In this document: one piece after another, positions 12,583 through 25,148 of the stretch
Position numbering within the stretch: position 1 is the first letter of the stretch
Layout of the letters: each line of letters starts with the position of its first letter
Assembly (NCBI RefSeq): GCF_014066305.1
Contig: NW_023501047.1
Span: 682,001-746,000, forward strand
Reading direction: 5' to 3'
DNA from: Letharia columbiana
Lineage: Eukaryota > Ascomycota > Lecanoromycetes > Lecanorales > Parmeliaceae
DNA length: 64,000 nt
Position numbers and translations under genes: made by a program
The notes under the pieces: generated by a model
Seen by the model: the letters and a program-made list of their open reading frames with translations, nothing else
The model's database searches: none
Told to the model about the DNA's origin: nothing

Positions 12583-12873
12583 TTAAATGTAGTACCGTAA
12601 ACATATTTAATTATAGCGATGTTCTTAGAGTTTCCATAATACTTGGCTAGCTTTTCACTACTGGGTAGCCCGCGCCCTAGCACATATTAGACTCTAATTC
12701 TAGCTACTTAGTAATAGTCTTAATACGCGATAGCTTTATTTAAATATCGCGTTAATTTATTAAGAATCTTAGAAAGATAATCTTATTACTATTAGAACTA
12801 GTATAGATACGATATTAGTATAGATAAGATAGAACTAGAATAATAAGACTATCGAACTATATATATAGAAAGA

Positions 12874-15800
12874 TATTAATTTTAACGACTTATAATTATT
12901 AGTTATAATATAACTAAGAGCTATAATTATATAGTTATAAGTAAATATAATTATAAATAATATAGTTATAGATAATAGTAGTTATAGATAATAGTAGTTA
13001 TAGATAAAGTAGTTATAGATAATAATAGTTATAGATAATATAGTTATTAATAATAGTAATTATAGATAATATAGTTATAAAGAATAGCTATATAGTTATA
13101 GCTATAATATACTAGAGTAATTAGTTTACTTAGCGTATATATAAAACTAATACGCCTAGAAGACTAAGATATAACTTTTAAAGCAATCTGATTTACTATA
13201 GACCATAAGCTAAAATCGAATAACTCGAAGAAATGAATCTCTAGTAATTTAATAAGCGACTTTTTACATTTATATTAGGCCCATACCCACTACATAAAGT
13301 TCTTTTCTTATATTCTACCTATCTATATATACGATCTATTTACATAGTATTCATATATAGCCCTAACCCTAATTATATTAAGTATAGCCTATTATATTAT
13401 TAATAGATTATAAGCTCGATTAGCTATTAATCGAGATTTTAGTCTTTCGCTATATCTATCTATTACCGCTATAGCTCTAAATACTAGAGAATATAGCCGA
13501 TTTAAGAATTCCGTCGAAGAATACTCGAGGGTAAGGCTATAGTAGGCTGGGGAACGAGATTATTTATTCGCTAAATAGATAGCGTTAGTATTACTAACTA
13601 AGAGCCTTTCTTATCTAAAGAAAAAGAAAGAAGAGAGGAAAGAGAATCTTTTACTCGATTTGGACAATTTACTAATAGTCGATTTATTAGAGAAATTAGA
13701 TAAGGAACTCATTAGCAAATTATACGTTAAAATAAAAGTTCTAAAGGACTTAAACTATTACCTATAGGTCTAGAATTACCGATAATTCCTCGAGGGACGT
13801 AGTATCTTTAAAATAGTGTTAGAGAAATTATTAATATCTACACGATTCGATAGAGAGCTAGTTAAACGATAAATTATTTTAAATAAATAAATCGCTATAC
13901 TAATTAGAGATAATATTAATTAAAATTAAAAGAGTTATATCGCCTATCTTATTACTTTTAAGTTTATATAAGATAAGCTTTATTAAATTTATAAAATAAG
14001 TAGTAAAGAACGTCTTTTAATTATATTATAGAAGTTTCTTAGATATACTAAGTTAATAAATTAAACGATCGATTAAATAATAGTAGATTTACGAAATCTA
14101 TAGAACGAAGTTATAAATCTAAATTTAGTCTATATATTATATAATCTTACTATAGCGACGATAATTATAAACGCTTATTAGAAAAGTAAGTTCGATATAA
14201 CTAAATATAACTTAGAGATTAACGATAATCTTATTATCGAAATAGCTATAAAATATTTATAAATCGTGAAATAAGATAGATAGGCTAAGAATAAAGATCT
14301 ATTTATATGTAATAAACGAAAGGGCTAGCTAGATTAAAGACTTTCTAGAAATATAAGTAAGATAGAATACTATAACTATAAGAAAATCGGGTATTACGAG
14401 AGAAAGTATTCGGATAATAAGAATAAAAAGGATAAAAACTATAGGGCGAAGAATTTAAATGGGCGAAATCGTAAATTAAAGGATCGATTAAAGAATTTAA
14501 AGATATCTAAAGATAGTAAATAAGAACGCTTAGATCGTATTATAGTAATAGCGAATAAATTAGATAGCGATAGTAATGTTAATAATATAAGTGATATATA
14601 TAGTCGAAAGAAAGGCTTATAAATAGCTAGAAAAAAGCTAGAGTTTATAGATAGTATATTATTAGTAAAGAATTCCTCTATAATAGTAGATTTTTTAGAA
14701 GACAGTAGCTGGCTAATAGACTTCGAAGCGACTCGTCATATAATATTAAATAAGAAACTATTTACCGACTTATAGCCTTATTCGAAAGAAGTAGAATTCG
14801 ATAATTAAGATAAGTTAATAGCGGTAGATAGAAGAATTATTCGAATTCGTATGAATAATTATATATAGATCATAATAGATGCTTTATATGTTTTAGAAAT
14901 GGATAGTAACCTGCTATCTATTATAGCACTGGATCGAAAGAGTTTTAAGATACGATTCGAAAACCTATGTGTTAGAATCATTAATATATTCATAGGCGAG
15001 ACGGTAGTAAGGGATTATGCGAGGAATAGCCTATATTAGTTGATTAAATCGACATCTGATAGAGCATTCGCTTTTAGAGAGTCGAGACCTTTTAATGAAA
15101 GTACACCTGCACCTACGAAATAAGGATAAGTCGATTATTTTCGACTAATGTATTAACGATTAGGCTATACTGAAGCGTATCGTCTAAAGGACCTACATCT
15201 CTACGCAAGAGGTATAGAGGAAATGAAACCATCGAAAGGATTTATAAGACTCATGCTTAGCCAGTTAGGCCTACCCATAAGCTTCTGATCAGAGACCGCA
15301 GTCTATGCAAATCATCTGAAAAATAGACTACCACATGGTAGCAGAGGGAGCAAGTCACCCTACGAACTATGGTTCAACAAGGAATCGAACCTGAGTCACG
15401 AAAAAGTCTTCGGTTGTCTATGCTTGGTTTATCTATCAAAAGAGAAACGAGAAAGTAAGCTACATGTTATGGCCTACCAGGGCATATATACCAGTTATCA
15501 TTCATCCACTCAGTACCGGGTTTATGACCCTCGGAACAATCAATTCGAATGGCCTACGAATGTCCATTTTTATGAGAACCGCAAGGGAGTCCAACTAATG
15601 ACTCTAACTTCGTTCCCAATAACCTACAACTCCATGCGAGCAGACATCGCCCCCACTCGCTGGAACGGTAACGACCTCAGTGACGCCTTCATCCAGGATA
15701 GCATTGAGACCGTATCTAGCGACGACGATGAGGAGGAGGACTATGAGAGGCCTACACCGAACATCACACCGTCGCCACGAATCGAAGAAATTAAAGATAT

Positions 15801-18674
15801 ACGGGATTTGTCGGTAACTCAACACTCGCTTACGCTAGTACTCATTCGGCCTAGTCATTAATATATGAAGGCCTTCTCTATATATAGAATTCTTCTTCTT
15901 AATAGATATTATTAAGATTATTATATCTAGTAATAAGTCTTATTATATAAGTAATTATATACTCTAATATTATTAATATTAATTAATATACTTTAATAAT
16001 AATATATAGATTAATAAGATTATACTTTTAAAGAAAGTCTATTTCGATATCGTCGCGATACTTTATACGATTTTATATTACTTAATTAATTTCGCTTATT
16101 ATAACGATTCGATTAAATAGAACTATAATTTCTATAATTTCTACGACTTCTACTTAGTAGAGAAAATATTTAGAAAATATTAAATATTATTAAGCTTTAT
16201 ACTATATTAATATATAATATATATTAAAATAAACTCTAAAGATAAGAAATCTAATTCTTTAGAGATATTATTAGATACTATAATTACGAATAAGCTAGAG
16301 AAACTATAAGAAGTTAAGCTATTAGATATTAAAGAGAAGCTCGAGAAATTCGTTTATTAAAGAATATAATAATATATAATATATAAATTTAGAATACTCT
16401 CTAACGTCTTTATTAACGACTTTACTCTATATATTAAAGAGAACTTCGAGATTCTTAGTAAGAACGTTATTATTAGTTTACGAGATTATTTATAAACTAA
16501 TAAAGTCTATATTTAAAAAGAAAGAGGGATTTCCATAGTTTAAGTACTAATAAATATGATTTAGAAAGATATTCTATAGTTATCGAACGATTCATAGCCA
16601 TCGAATAATAAAGAACGTCCTTTATTAAAGTAGTTTTAATCTTATTCTTCTTAGTAATAGCTAGTTTAGCTATAGTAATCGATTTAACCAATATAAAAAC
16701 AATAGCCTTATCGATCGAAGAATACTACTCCTCTCTCCTTACAACCGCCTTATCAACTAGAGAATACTACTCCTCTCTCTTCGCAGCCACCTTATCAATT
16801 AATTATCGAGGATATCACTTCAGTCCACCCTCCCCTCACTTCAATTATCGAGGATACCACTTTAGTTTACTCTCCCTCACTTTAATTATCGAGGATATCA
16901 CTTTAATTCACTCTCCCTTCACTTTAATTGTCGAGAATATTACTTTAATTCACCCTCCTCTTACTTTAAGCGATAACCCTCCACATCAACCTTAATAATA
17001 ATAGCTTAAGAATATCACTACGCTTCTTCCCCCTTTATTACAAACTATAACCTAGATTACCGAGTCTCACACCTATTATTCTTATTCTATTAAGTTATTT
17101 AAGATAATAACCCTATCAATACGAGTCAACTCTCTATAGTTTCATATTCACGTACTATATCGACTCTTAGAGAGCCTACTTTCTCACTTAGCAATCTCGA
17201 TCTACCTTTCGCCTCCCAGTATACTTATTTTCTTACTTCACTTTTCGCCTCTTAGTATACTTATTTTCTCGTCTCTTAACTCGCCTCTCCGCTTAGCTAT
17301 ATAAAGAAGCGAAAGACTATAAGTTAAGAATAAGTATAGAAAGTATATAAACGATATATTCTTAATATAGCTATCTAAGAATTTAACTATAAGAATTTAT
17401 CTTTCTCTTATTATTACTAGAAATATATCTAGTATAATTAGATCTACGTCTATAATAAAGAAAGCAATTATAGCTATAGAAAGTATTATGAAGAAGAATT
17501 CGAAGAAGTAATATTTTAATAGTAGGCTAATAGTCTTATCTTTTTCGATTTTTGCTAGTATCGATAACTCAACACTCGCTTACGCTAGTACTCATTCGGC
17601 CTAGTTATTAATATATAAAGGCCTTCTCTATATATATAATTCTTCTTCTTTAGATATAGATATTATTAAGAATATTATATCTAGTAATTAGTCTTATTAT
17701 ATAAGTAACTATATACTCTAATATTATTAATAGAATTCTTAAGTAGAGAAAGAAGTTTCTATTAACTCTTTAGAGAATACGAATAATAGTAGAGATTCGA
17801 GACTAAGTAATTTAAATATATGCTAAAGTAAATCGAAATCTCCGCTAGATCTTCGCGAAGTTAGAGAGACTCTTAATATCTTAAGTAGTAAGGAAATAAT
17901 AAATTAAGGAACGATATCTAAGATTAATATTTAATAATCTATTATATCTATATCTATCTCTAACTCTTTTAATCGTATTAAATAACGTCTTATATCTTAA
18001 ATCGTCATCTATTCTAGAAGAACAAACTAAAGAGTTATATTAAAAGTTTACGTTATTTCTCTACTTTCTCTACTTTCTCTATAAAGATTTTTTCGAAGAG
18101 TAATATTAACTATTTACTCTATTATCTCTATCTTTCTAATAATTAAATAAAGAGAAAGTATTAATTTTAATAACTTATAGTTATTAGATATAATATAACT
18201 AAGAACTATAGCTATATAGTTATAGATAAATATAGCTATAGATAATATAGTTATAAGTAATAGTAGTTATAGATAATATAGTTATAAGTAATAGTAGTTA
18301 TAGATAATATAGTTATTAGTAATAATAGTTATAGATAATATAGTTATAGATAATAGTTATATAGTTATAACTATAATATACTAGAGTAATTAATTTACTT
18401 AGCGTATATATAAAACTAACACGCCTGGAAGACTAAGATATAATTCTCGAAGTAATTCGATTTACTATAGGCCATAAGCCGAAATCGAATAACTTAAAGA
18501 GACGAATCTTTAGTGATTTGGCGAGCGACTTTTTATATTTATATTAAGCCTATATTTACTGCATAAAGTTCTTTCCTTATATTCTATCTATCTATATATG
18601 CGATTTATTTACATAGTATTCATATATAGCCCTAGCCCTAATTATATTAGATATAGCCTATCATATTACTAATA
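12874..18674 (+). mobile_element. Copia (Ty1-like) retrotransposon relic
   Basis: The LTRs are 12,874-13,405 and 18,159-18,674. The duplication AAAGA (original probably GAAGG) lies at 12,869-12,873 and 18,675-18,679. The order of decayed domains is Copia-type: Gag from about 13,480, a CCHC knuckle at about 14,364-14,412, a protease-like SWLID motif near 14,706, and integrase up to about 15,600. The block 15,330-15,600 still reads as the integrase C-terminal region (SPYELW, VFGCLC, YRVYDP), and an open frame covers 15,424-15,861. A third LTR element interrupts the polyprotein at 15,809. Only 426 bp follow that insertion before the 3' LTR, so reverse transcriptase and RNase H are deleted. A polypurine AAGAGAAAG tract precedes the 3' LTR. 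Confidence 0.8.
15809..17732. mobile_element. LTR element nested in the Copia polyprotein
   Basis: LTR-like direct repeats of about 174 bp (15,809 to about 15,982 and 17,559-17,732) share the stretch CAACACTCGCTTACGC. They are flanked by GGATT (15,804-15,808) and GAATT (17,733-17,737), read as one 5-bp duplication with a RIP change. The interior is AT-rich and stop-filled apart from a less decayed block at about 16,690-17,060. That block has two roughly 45-bp units and then four roughly 42-bp units with an ATTATCGAGGATA core (16,797-16,970). No protein domain is recognised; probably non-autonomous. Confidence 0.7.
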
Positions 18675-21600
18675 AAAGAAGGCATAATATAGTAGGGGAT
18701 GCCTCCGCCAAGGCCCGCTAGCTATAGGGCTGAGTGGTGTGTTAAGGGTACGCTCGTAACACTACCCCCCTCTCAATAGCTATAGCCCCCATGGCTGGTA
18801 GACCGGAGATGCACGCCTATTGCTTGCCCTGTTTCTCCAAACATCTATAGCCCCTGCCGGCTTTGACTGGAGAAGATTTACCGGGGTGTAGCGGTAGCAG
18901 TCGAACATCGGATGGTTTCAATTCGTTCAAAAACATCATGTCCGAGGTTTTGCCGGATCGCATGCTGGTCTTAACTATGCCATGCCTGCCCCACATTATC
19001 CTTCAGAGATCTCAGCAAGATTCTTCGAATTCTTCTCCTTATCTAGTCTACTTATTATAGTCCTTCACTTTTTTTTATCTTCAACACCTACTAATAGCCT
19101 AGCCTGGGAGCTTTACTATAGATTTACCCTACGTCTTCTATACTCTTATTATTAAGTCCATTAATAGAATTAAAGAAAATTCAACGCATATATATATTAT
19201 CCTTTAATATCTATTAGTAGCCTAGCCTAGAAGCTTTACTATAGATTTACCCTATATCTTCTATACTCTTACTATTAAGTTTATTCTCTATTCTATTCTT
19301 TATCTTAACTTATAGTTATCTTACTTCGTAGTACTATTTATTATATTTATTCGCCTTATAAATTTACCGCTTCGACTATCGATACTCTATAAACTTATTT
19401 ATTTTAAGCTATTATAGCGAGTACTTAATAGTTAATAATCTAACTAATATAGACTACTTTCGTAACTTAAGTACTTATCGATTCGTAAGATTTAGTAGAG
19501 AGACTGAAAAGAAAGAATTAAATAACTTGAATGTTATTTAATAGTAGACTTATTATATATATTATCGATATACTTAATAAAGAGATTAATATATATTATT
19601 TTAAGACTATTCCCGTCGCCTTATAGTAGACTTACTATAGTATTATCGATATACTTAATAAAGAGATTATACGTTTACTATCTTTATAGTAGACTTACTA
19701 TATAGAATTTATTAATTATTTCTTTCGATTCGCTAGCCGTACGAATAATCTAATATCTTATTTATCTCTCGACTACTATTTATCGAGTTCGATTCGCTAT
19801 AAAATCGAGTTACTCGTCTAATGAGCTTACTTAGAGATATAATAACTTAACTTAATTTCTTAATAAAGTCTCTATTAGCGTATTTCTTTAAATTCGTCCG
19901 CTAATTCGAATAAAGTATATTCGATTATATTTCTCTTCGTCGAATATACGAAGAAGCTTTATTATAATATTAGAACTAGTATAAATATAATATTAATATA
20001 GATAAGATAGATAGAATAATAAGACTATCGAATTATATATATAGAAAGAAGATATAATATAATAGAGAATATCTTCGTTAAGACTCGCTAGTTATAGAAT
20101 TAAATAGTATATTAAGAATACGCTCGTAATAATTACGATTAAAAATATATTTTAATAATTTTATATAAAATTAATAATTTAATAATACGCATAGTATTTT
20201 ATATATATATTTCTAATATAACTCTTTTATTTTAAAATAGATTAATATATTATTTAAATATATTATATAAAAGATATCGATATATAATTTAAATATTTTA
20301 TTTATATAAGCTTAAAAGATTATAAGAATATTTATAAGATTAAAAGATATTATTTAATATTCGAACTAGTTATAGCGAGTTCGAAAGATAATTTTTTACT
20401 TATCTCTCTTTTATACTCGTATTTTATAATATATATTATAAATATTAATTTTAATAAAGTACTTTATATATATAAATCTCTTTAAAGTCTTTAAGAGTAA
20501 TAATAATAAGTAATTATTCTTAATAATTATTTTATTAAATTCTCGATAATTAATATATAATTATAGCGAGTCGTTTAATTTCTTAATAAATAGTACTAGC
20601 GAGTTAATCTAATTAATTAAAGATTAAATTTACTTTCTCTTAAATATAATATCTAGATAATTTCTAATCGCTACGAGTTTATTATATAATATATTATAAA
20701 TTAAATTACTTCTAAGTAGCTTCTTAGATAGTAAATCGATTAAGTACTCGATCTAGTTATATATATTAAAACTATTAAATAACTCTTCTAAAAAGACTTC
20801 TAATAGATTCTTAAGTTATTTAAATATATTAGAGTTATTTAACTACGTAATATTATATTATATAGTTTTATTATAATTATTTATAAGATAGTAAGATCTC
20901 TTTTAATAAAACTACGTAGTAGCTATATAATTATAAGATTTAGATATATAGTTAATAAAATAGATAGATTAGTTACTAGATAAACTAATAACTAAAAAAA
21001 GAAGAAGAGAAAAGAGAACTCGTAAGTATTTAAGACTTTATTAAATATATTAAATACTTACTTTAGTTATATAGCTTATAGTCTAATAAGTAATATAAGC
21101 GAGCTTATTAATTCGCTTTAAGTACTTTTATTTTTATAACTATATTTCCTCTTAGAAGATTTAATTCTTAAATTTTATTATTATTATATCTTATAATTAA
21201 ATATATATAAACTTATTAATATTATCTACGCTATCTATTATTAATTTAAATATAATTTAAATTAATATATACTATAATAGCGTATTTATATTATATATTC
21301 TAAGATCTTCTTAAATATATTATTATATTTATATACTAAATCGCGATAGTATCGCTATATATATTATTATTTTAATTAATAGAATATAGACGTAATACTA
21401 TCTTATTACGATATACTATTATCGCTATTACTATATATTATTATTATATTATTACTTTATAATCGTAATAATCTTATTATAATAATCGTTAAAAGTCGCG
21501 CTAATAAGTATAAAAGACTTATTTTTAATTTAACTTTTATTCTTCTTAATAATAATATTAACGTTAACGCTATTATAAATAAGTATTTAATTCTTCTTTA

Positions 21601-23412
21601 TATCTATTACTTTATTTTTATTTATTCTTATTATAATATCGCGATAGTAAGTTATATATTCTTATAATAATATAATATATATATTAGTTAAGATAATAGT
21701 TAAATAAGATTATAATTATTTAAATTAACTTTATATATAATAAGTATCTTAAAGAATACTTTACGATACTTTCTAGATAGTATAAAAAGTATATTAATAT
21801 ATTAATAATAATATTAAATCTTCGCTTTTATAATCTTACGAGTTATTAAATACTTATAATTATCGTAATCTCTACGCCTTACGCTATTATTAATAAATAT
21901 TTATATTTATTTTAAAGATATACTTAGCTAAGAAGACTATTAGCCCCTTCTATCGCTACTTTTCTTATCGCTACTCTTCTTATTATTACTTCGAATATTA
22001 TTTATAAATAAAAGAGATATTAAATAACTAAGAGGTTACGCTAACGTATACTAGTTCTCTTTTATTATTATTATATATATACTCTTATATATAATTCTTA
22101 TATAATATATATCGCGTTTTCTACTAGCTCGCGCTAGCGTAAATATAAATAATACTCTCGCGAGAGTTATATATATATTATAAACTCGATTCTTATTTAT
22201 TAAATAAATATTCTCGCTATAACTCGTACTAGCGAGAATATTTATATTATTCTTTATCGCTAAATTAATATAAATTCTATTTAATATATATTAGAATACG
22301 TAGTTAATATATATAGCGATTTATTATACTAAAAAACTTCGATATAATATTATTATCTTCGCCTCTTCTTCGACTATTTCTCTTATTATCTTTTATATTA
22401 AGTCTTCTTATTATCTAATAAATCTTCTAAATAAATAATTACTTTTTAATATAAGATAATAGATAAATTAATATTAAGTAGTATTAATCTTATATATAAT
22501 TTTAATAACTATTTTTCTTATTATATATAATATCTCGACGCTTTAAAATCGATTTATAGATATTTTAACTATTTTCGCTAAGTCTTTTAATTATAACTTA
22601 TCTATTCTTTAAAACTTCTTTACTATTACTACTTTTATAATTTTTCTTACTTTTTAACTCTTTTTAATAATTATATTTTTAATTTTATCTTAGATATTAA
22701 TTTATATAATTTCTTTATTTATATAAAGTTCTTAATTATATCTTTAGTATTTTCGAGATATTTTATTAATTCTTATAAAGCTTCGTAAGATAAAGAGTCT
22801 TTTTAATTAATAAAATACTTAGTCTTACTCTTATAAACTCTTTTATCTAATATCTTATTAATCTCTTACTCTTCTTTTTTATTAATTAAAATTATTTATA
22901 ACTTTAAATTATTATTACGCGAGTATTATAACTTTAATAGCGATATATAAAATATAAAATAAATTCTTTTATATCTAGTAGAGAGATCTAGCTTATAAAT
23001 CTATATATTTATTTTCTTTAATACTTTAAAAGATTTAAGCTATTTATAATTAAGTTTCTTTTTTAATTATAAAATATATATATTTAAACTTTATAATAAT
23101 ACTTTATCTTTTTTTTTAAAAATTATAATCTTATAATTACTATTATAATACTTTACTTATTACTTTAATATTCGCTTTTATAATTCTTTTAAATATAATC
23201 TTATTTTTTATAATTATTCTACTTACTCTATAATAAATAATACTTTCTCTCTTAAGATTCTATCTTTAAAAGTATTTTTTAAATCTATTATATATTTTAT
23301 TAATAAATCTTACGAGATCTTATTAATATTTATATATATACTATTATTATATATAAATATAGCTATTAATAAGATTTTAAGCTAGTTATTCTATTTATAA
23401 TTATAATATATT

Positions 23413-25148
23413 AGTATATATAAAAGAATAAGGTAGGGCTGAACTAGAAAACCTTGAATTTGTATGTGCAGCCAATCATCAATTCGTCAGGTCTACGCTT
23501 TTTGGTTAGACACCGCGGGTAAATAAAATAGCGTCCGCAACCATCAAAAATCTACAAAAATCTATGTGCAGAAGTCTTATCCTCTGAAATAACCAGCTCC
23601 CTACGGATGCTGTTTCTTCATAATTTGGTAAATTGTAGAGCTCAGTGTGCGCTTTCTAACGCTATAAAAATAATGAAGTTTAACCTACTATTAGTGGATT
23701 AAATAGATATTCAAATATCATGGTAGTCACACCAGACGCGTCCGGGATCGGATAATAATCCTTCCACCTATTTGTGTAACCATTCTTCTTCCACCATTCT
23801 ACCAATTCTACCAATTCTACCAATTCCACCAATATAAACACATTTACCCTCGGTACCCTCACACTTAGTTAAACAAGAGGAGGATCTATAGCAGGCGAAT
23901 ACGGAGAATACTGCGGAGAACATTGCGGAGACAGTCATCAGCAGCAGTGACACAACAGGCCTACTCTCCACGATCTCACACCAATCCACTCAGCCAGTGC
24001 AAGAGAAGTCAATACAGCAGGCGAATGCGGAGAACACTGCGGAGAAACCAAGCGGCAACAAAGCCCCCAGCACCAAGAACACGGCTCAACTCTCCAAGAT
24101 CCCACGTCATATGCTCTCCACGATTCCACATCAAATCATCACTCAGCAAGCGGAGAACACCACTACAACTTAGCCTATCATCCCCACTACATTAAGGAGT
24201 AAGAGGAGGAACTACAACAGGCAAATGCGGAGAACACTGCGGAGAACACTGCGGAGAACACTGCGGAGAAACCAAGCGGCAACAAGGCCACCATCGTCAA
24301 GAACACGGCTCAGCTCTCCAAGATCCCACGTCATATCAGTCATCCACTCAGTCAGCCACTCAGCTAGCCACTCAGTCTGATACTCTACAAGAGGAGGAGC
24401 AAGAGGAGGAACTACAACAGGCAAATGCGGAGAACACTGCGGAGAAACCAAGCGGCAACAAGGCTACCATCGTCAAAAACACGGCTCAGCTCTCCAAGAT
24501 CCCACGTCATATACTCTCCACAATTCCACATCAAATCATCACTCAGCAAGCGAAGAACACCACTGCAACTTAGCCTATTATCCCCACTACATTAAGGAGC
24601 AAGAGGAGGAACTACAATAACGTCACAAGAGGAGGATCTACTACGACGATCATAGCCAATTAGGCCTCTGCAGGAGGAACATCGGACAATACATATTTAG
24701 ACGAATTAAAACCGTCCGATATCTTGCTCTGACAGCTATTTCATTATTCGAAAGATTTCACTGCGGCAAGAGATAATATGGAATTCACATCACTAATTAG
24801 CATGTTATCTCCATTTCTTTCCGATATTTCGATACTTCTTATCATAAGAATATGACCTTTCTCTATTTTTTATAGGCAATTATTACGAATTAATCCTCTA
24901 CATTTAATACACCTTTCTAATTAGACCTTAGCGCGCCTCTCTTCACATATATATATCTATATATCACATAGATTAAATTAATTTTATAGTAGTGGAAGTA
25001 GGTTAAAAACGTACAGCAAGCGATTAGAGTTTGATTTGACTTAGGGCTAGGGCTAAAATTCGATTTGACTTAGAAAAATCCAACTCCATTTGACTTAGAA
25101 AAATGAAAAATTCAACTTTATGAATTTAATTCATAGGCCTTTACTTGT
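23413..25148. mobile_element. R element, long copy (1.74 kb)
   Basis: Inserted in family A copy 2; copy 1 is uninterrupted near 8,925. Its left end (AGTATATATAAAAGAATAAG) and right end (a 15-bp palindrome at 25,120-25,134, then GGCCTTTACTTGT) are shared with the short copy at 36,074-36,491. The middle holds the CGGAGAA tandem repeats and a CTACCAATT triplet run near 23,800. It is far less decayed than its host. Short open frames on both strands overlap repeats and show no domain, so I do not call genes. Confidence 0.6.
24000..24620 (+). repeat. About three tandem units of roughly 200 bp
   Basis: Units starting near 24,017, 24,220 and 24,420 share CGGAGAACACTGCGGAGAAA, a CACGGCTCAGCTCTCCAAG-like part and an AAGAGGAGGAACTACAA end. 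The middle unit lacks the CTCTCCACGATTCC portion and instead has a CACTCAG motif repeated. Decayed relatives lie at 1-490 (minus) and 1,596-1,760 (plus). Confidence 0.75.

Larger units (their letters stand above)
11441..12690. mobile_element. Unclassified insertion in family A
   Basis: Sequence absent from the matching position of family A copy 2 (near 26,800), so it is an insertion of about 1.25 kb. It is less decayed than its surroundings. It contains a triplicated 60-bp unit and a decayed reading frame, both listed separately. No terminal repeats or clear target-site duplication were found, and the family is unknown. Confidence 0.5.
7252..12789. repeat. Family A, copy 1 (left-truncated, interrupted)
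   Basis: AT-rich, stop-filled sequence matching 21,715-26,905 over its whole length. The remaining blocks are 7,252-9,827, 11,268-11,440 and 12,691-12,789. The gaps are the insertions at 9,828-11,267 and 11,441-12,690. The sequence resumes at 20,132 after the T element at 12,790. Its type is not recognised; long decayed frames suggest an old retrotransposon, but no domain could be named. Confidence 0.6.
12790..20131 (-). mobile_element. T-family LTR element, inverted, hosting Copia
   Basis: Minus-strand relative of the elements at 3,192 and 9,828. The LTR at its right end is 19,968-20,131. The LTR at its left end is split into 12,790-12,873 and 18,675-18,765 by the Copia element at 12,874-18,674. 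The 5-bp duplication ATTAC flanks the whole (12,785-12,789 and 20,132-20,136). Family A copy 3 shows the empty site near 26,890-26,900. Its own interior (18,766-19,967) is the reverse complement of parts of the 9,993-11,101 interior. It includes a duplicated stretch of about 125 bp (19,080-19,300). No coding frame survives. Confidence 0.8.

Noticed and set aside
13360..13375. CCCTAACCCTAA-like motif that could suggest a telomere
   Set aside because: Only two units, located inside the Copia LTR and repeated in the other LTR.
23680..24451. Several frames of 60-90 codons in the R element
   Set aside because: They coincide with tandem repeats, occur on both strands and show no family features.
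23990..24620. CRISPR-like array
   Set aside because: Units of about 200 bp are adjacent repeats without unique spacers, and the host is a fungus.
25120..25148. Helitron 3' end (palindrome close to the terminus)
   Set aside because: No CTRRT terminus and no TC at the other end; the borders do not fit insertion between A and T.
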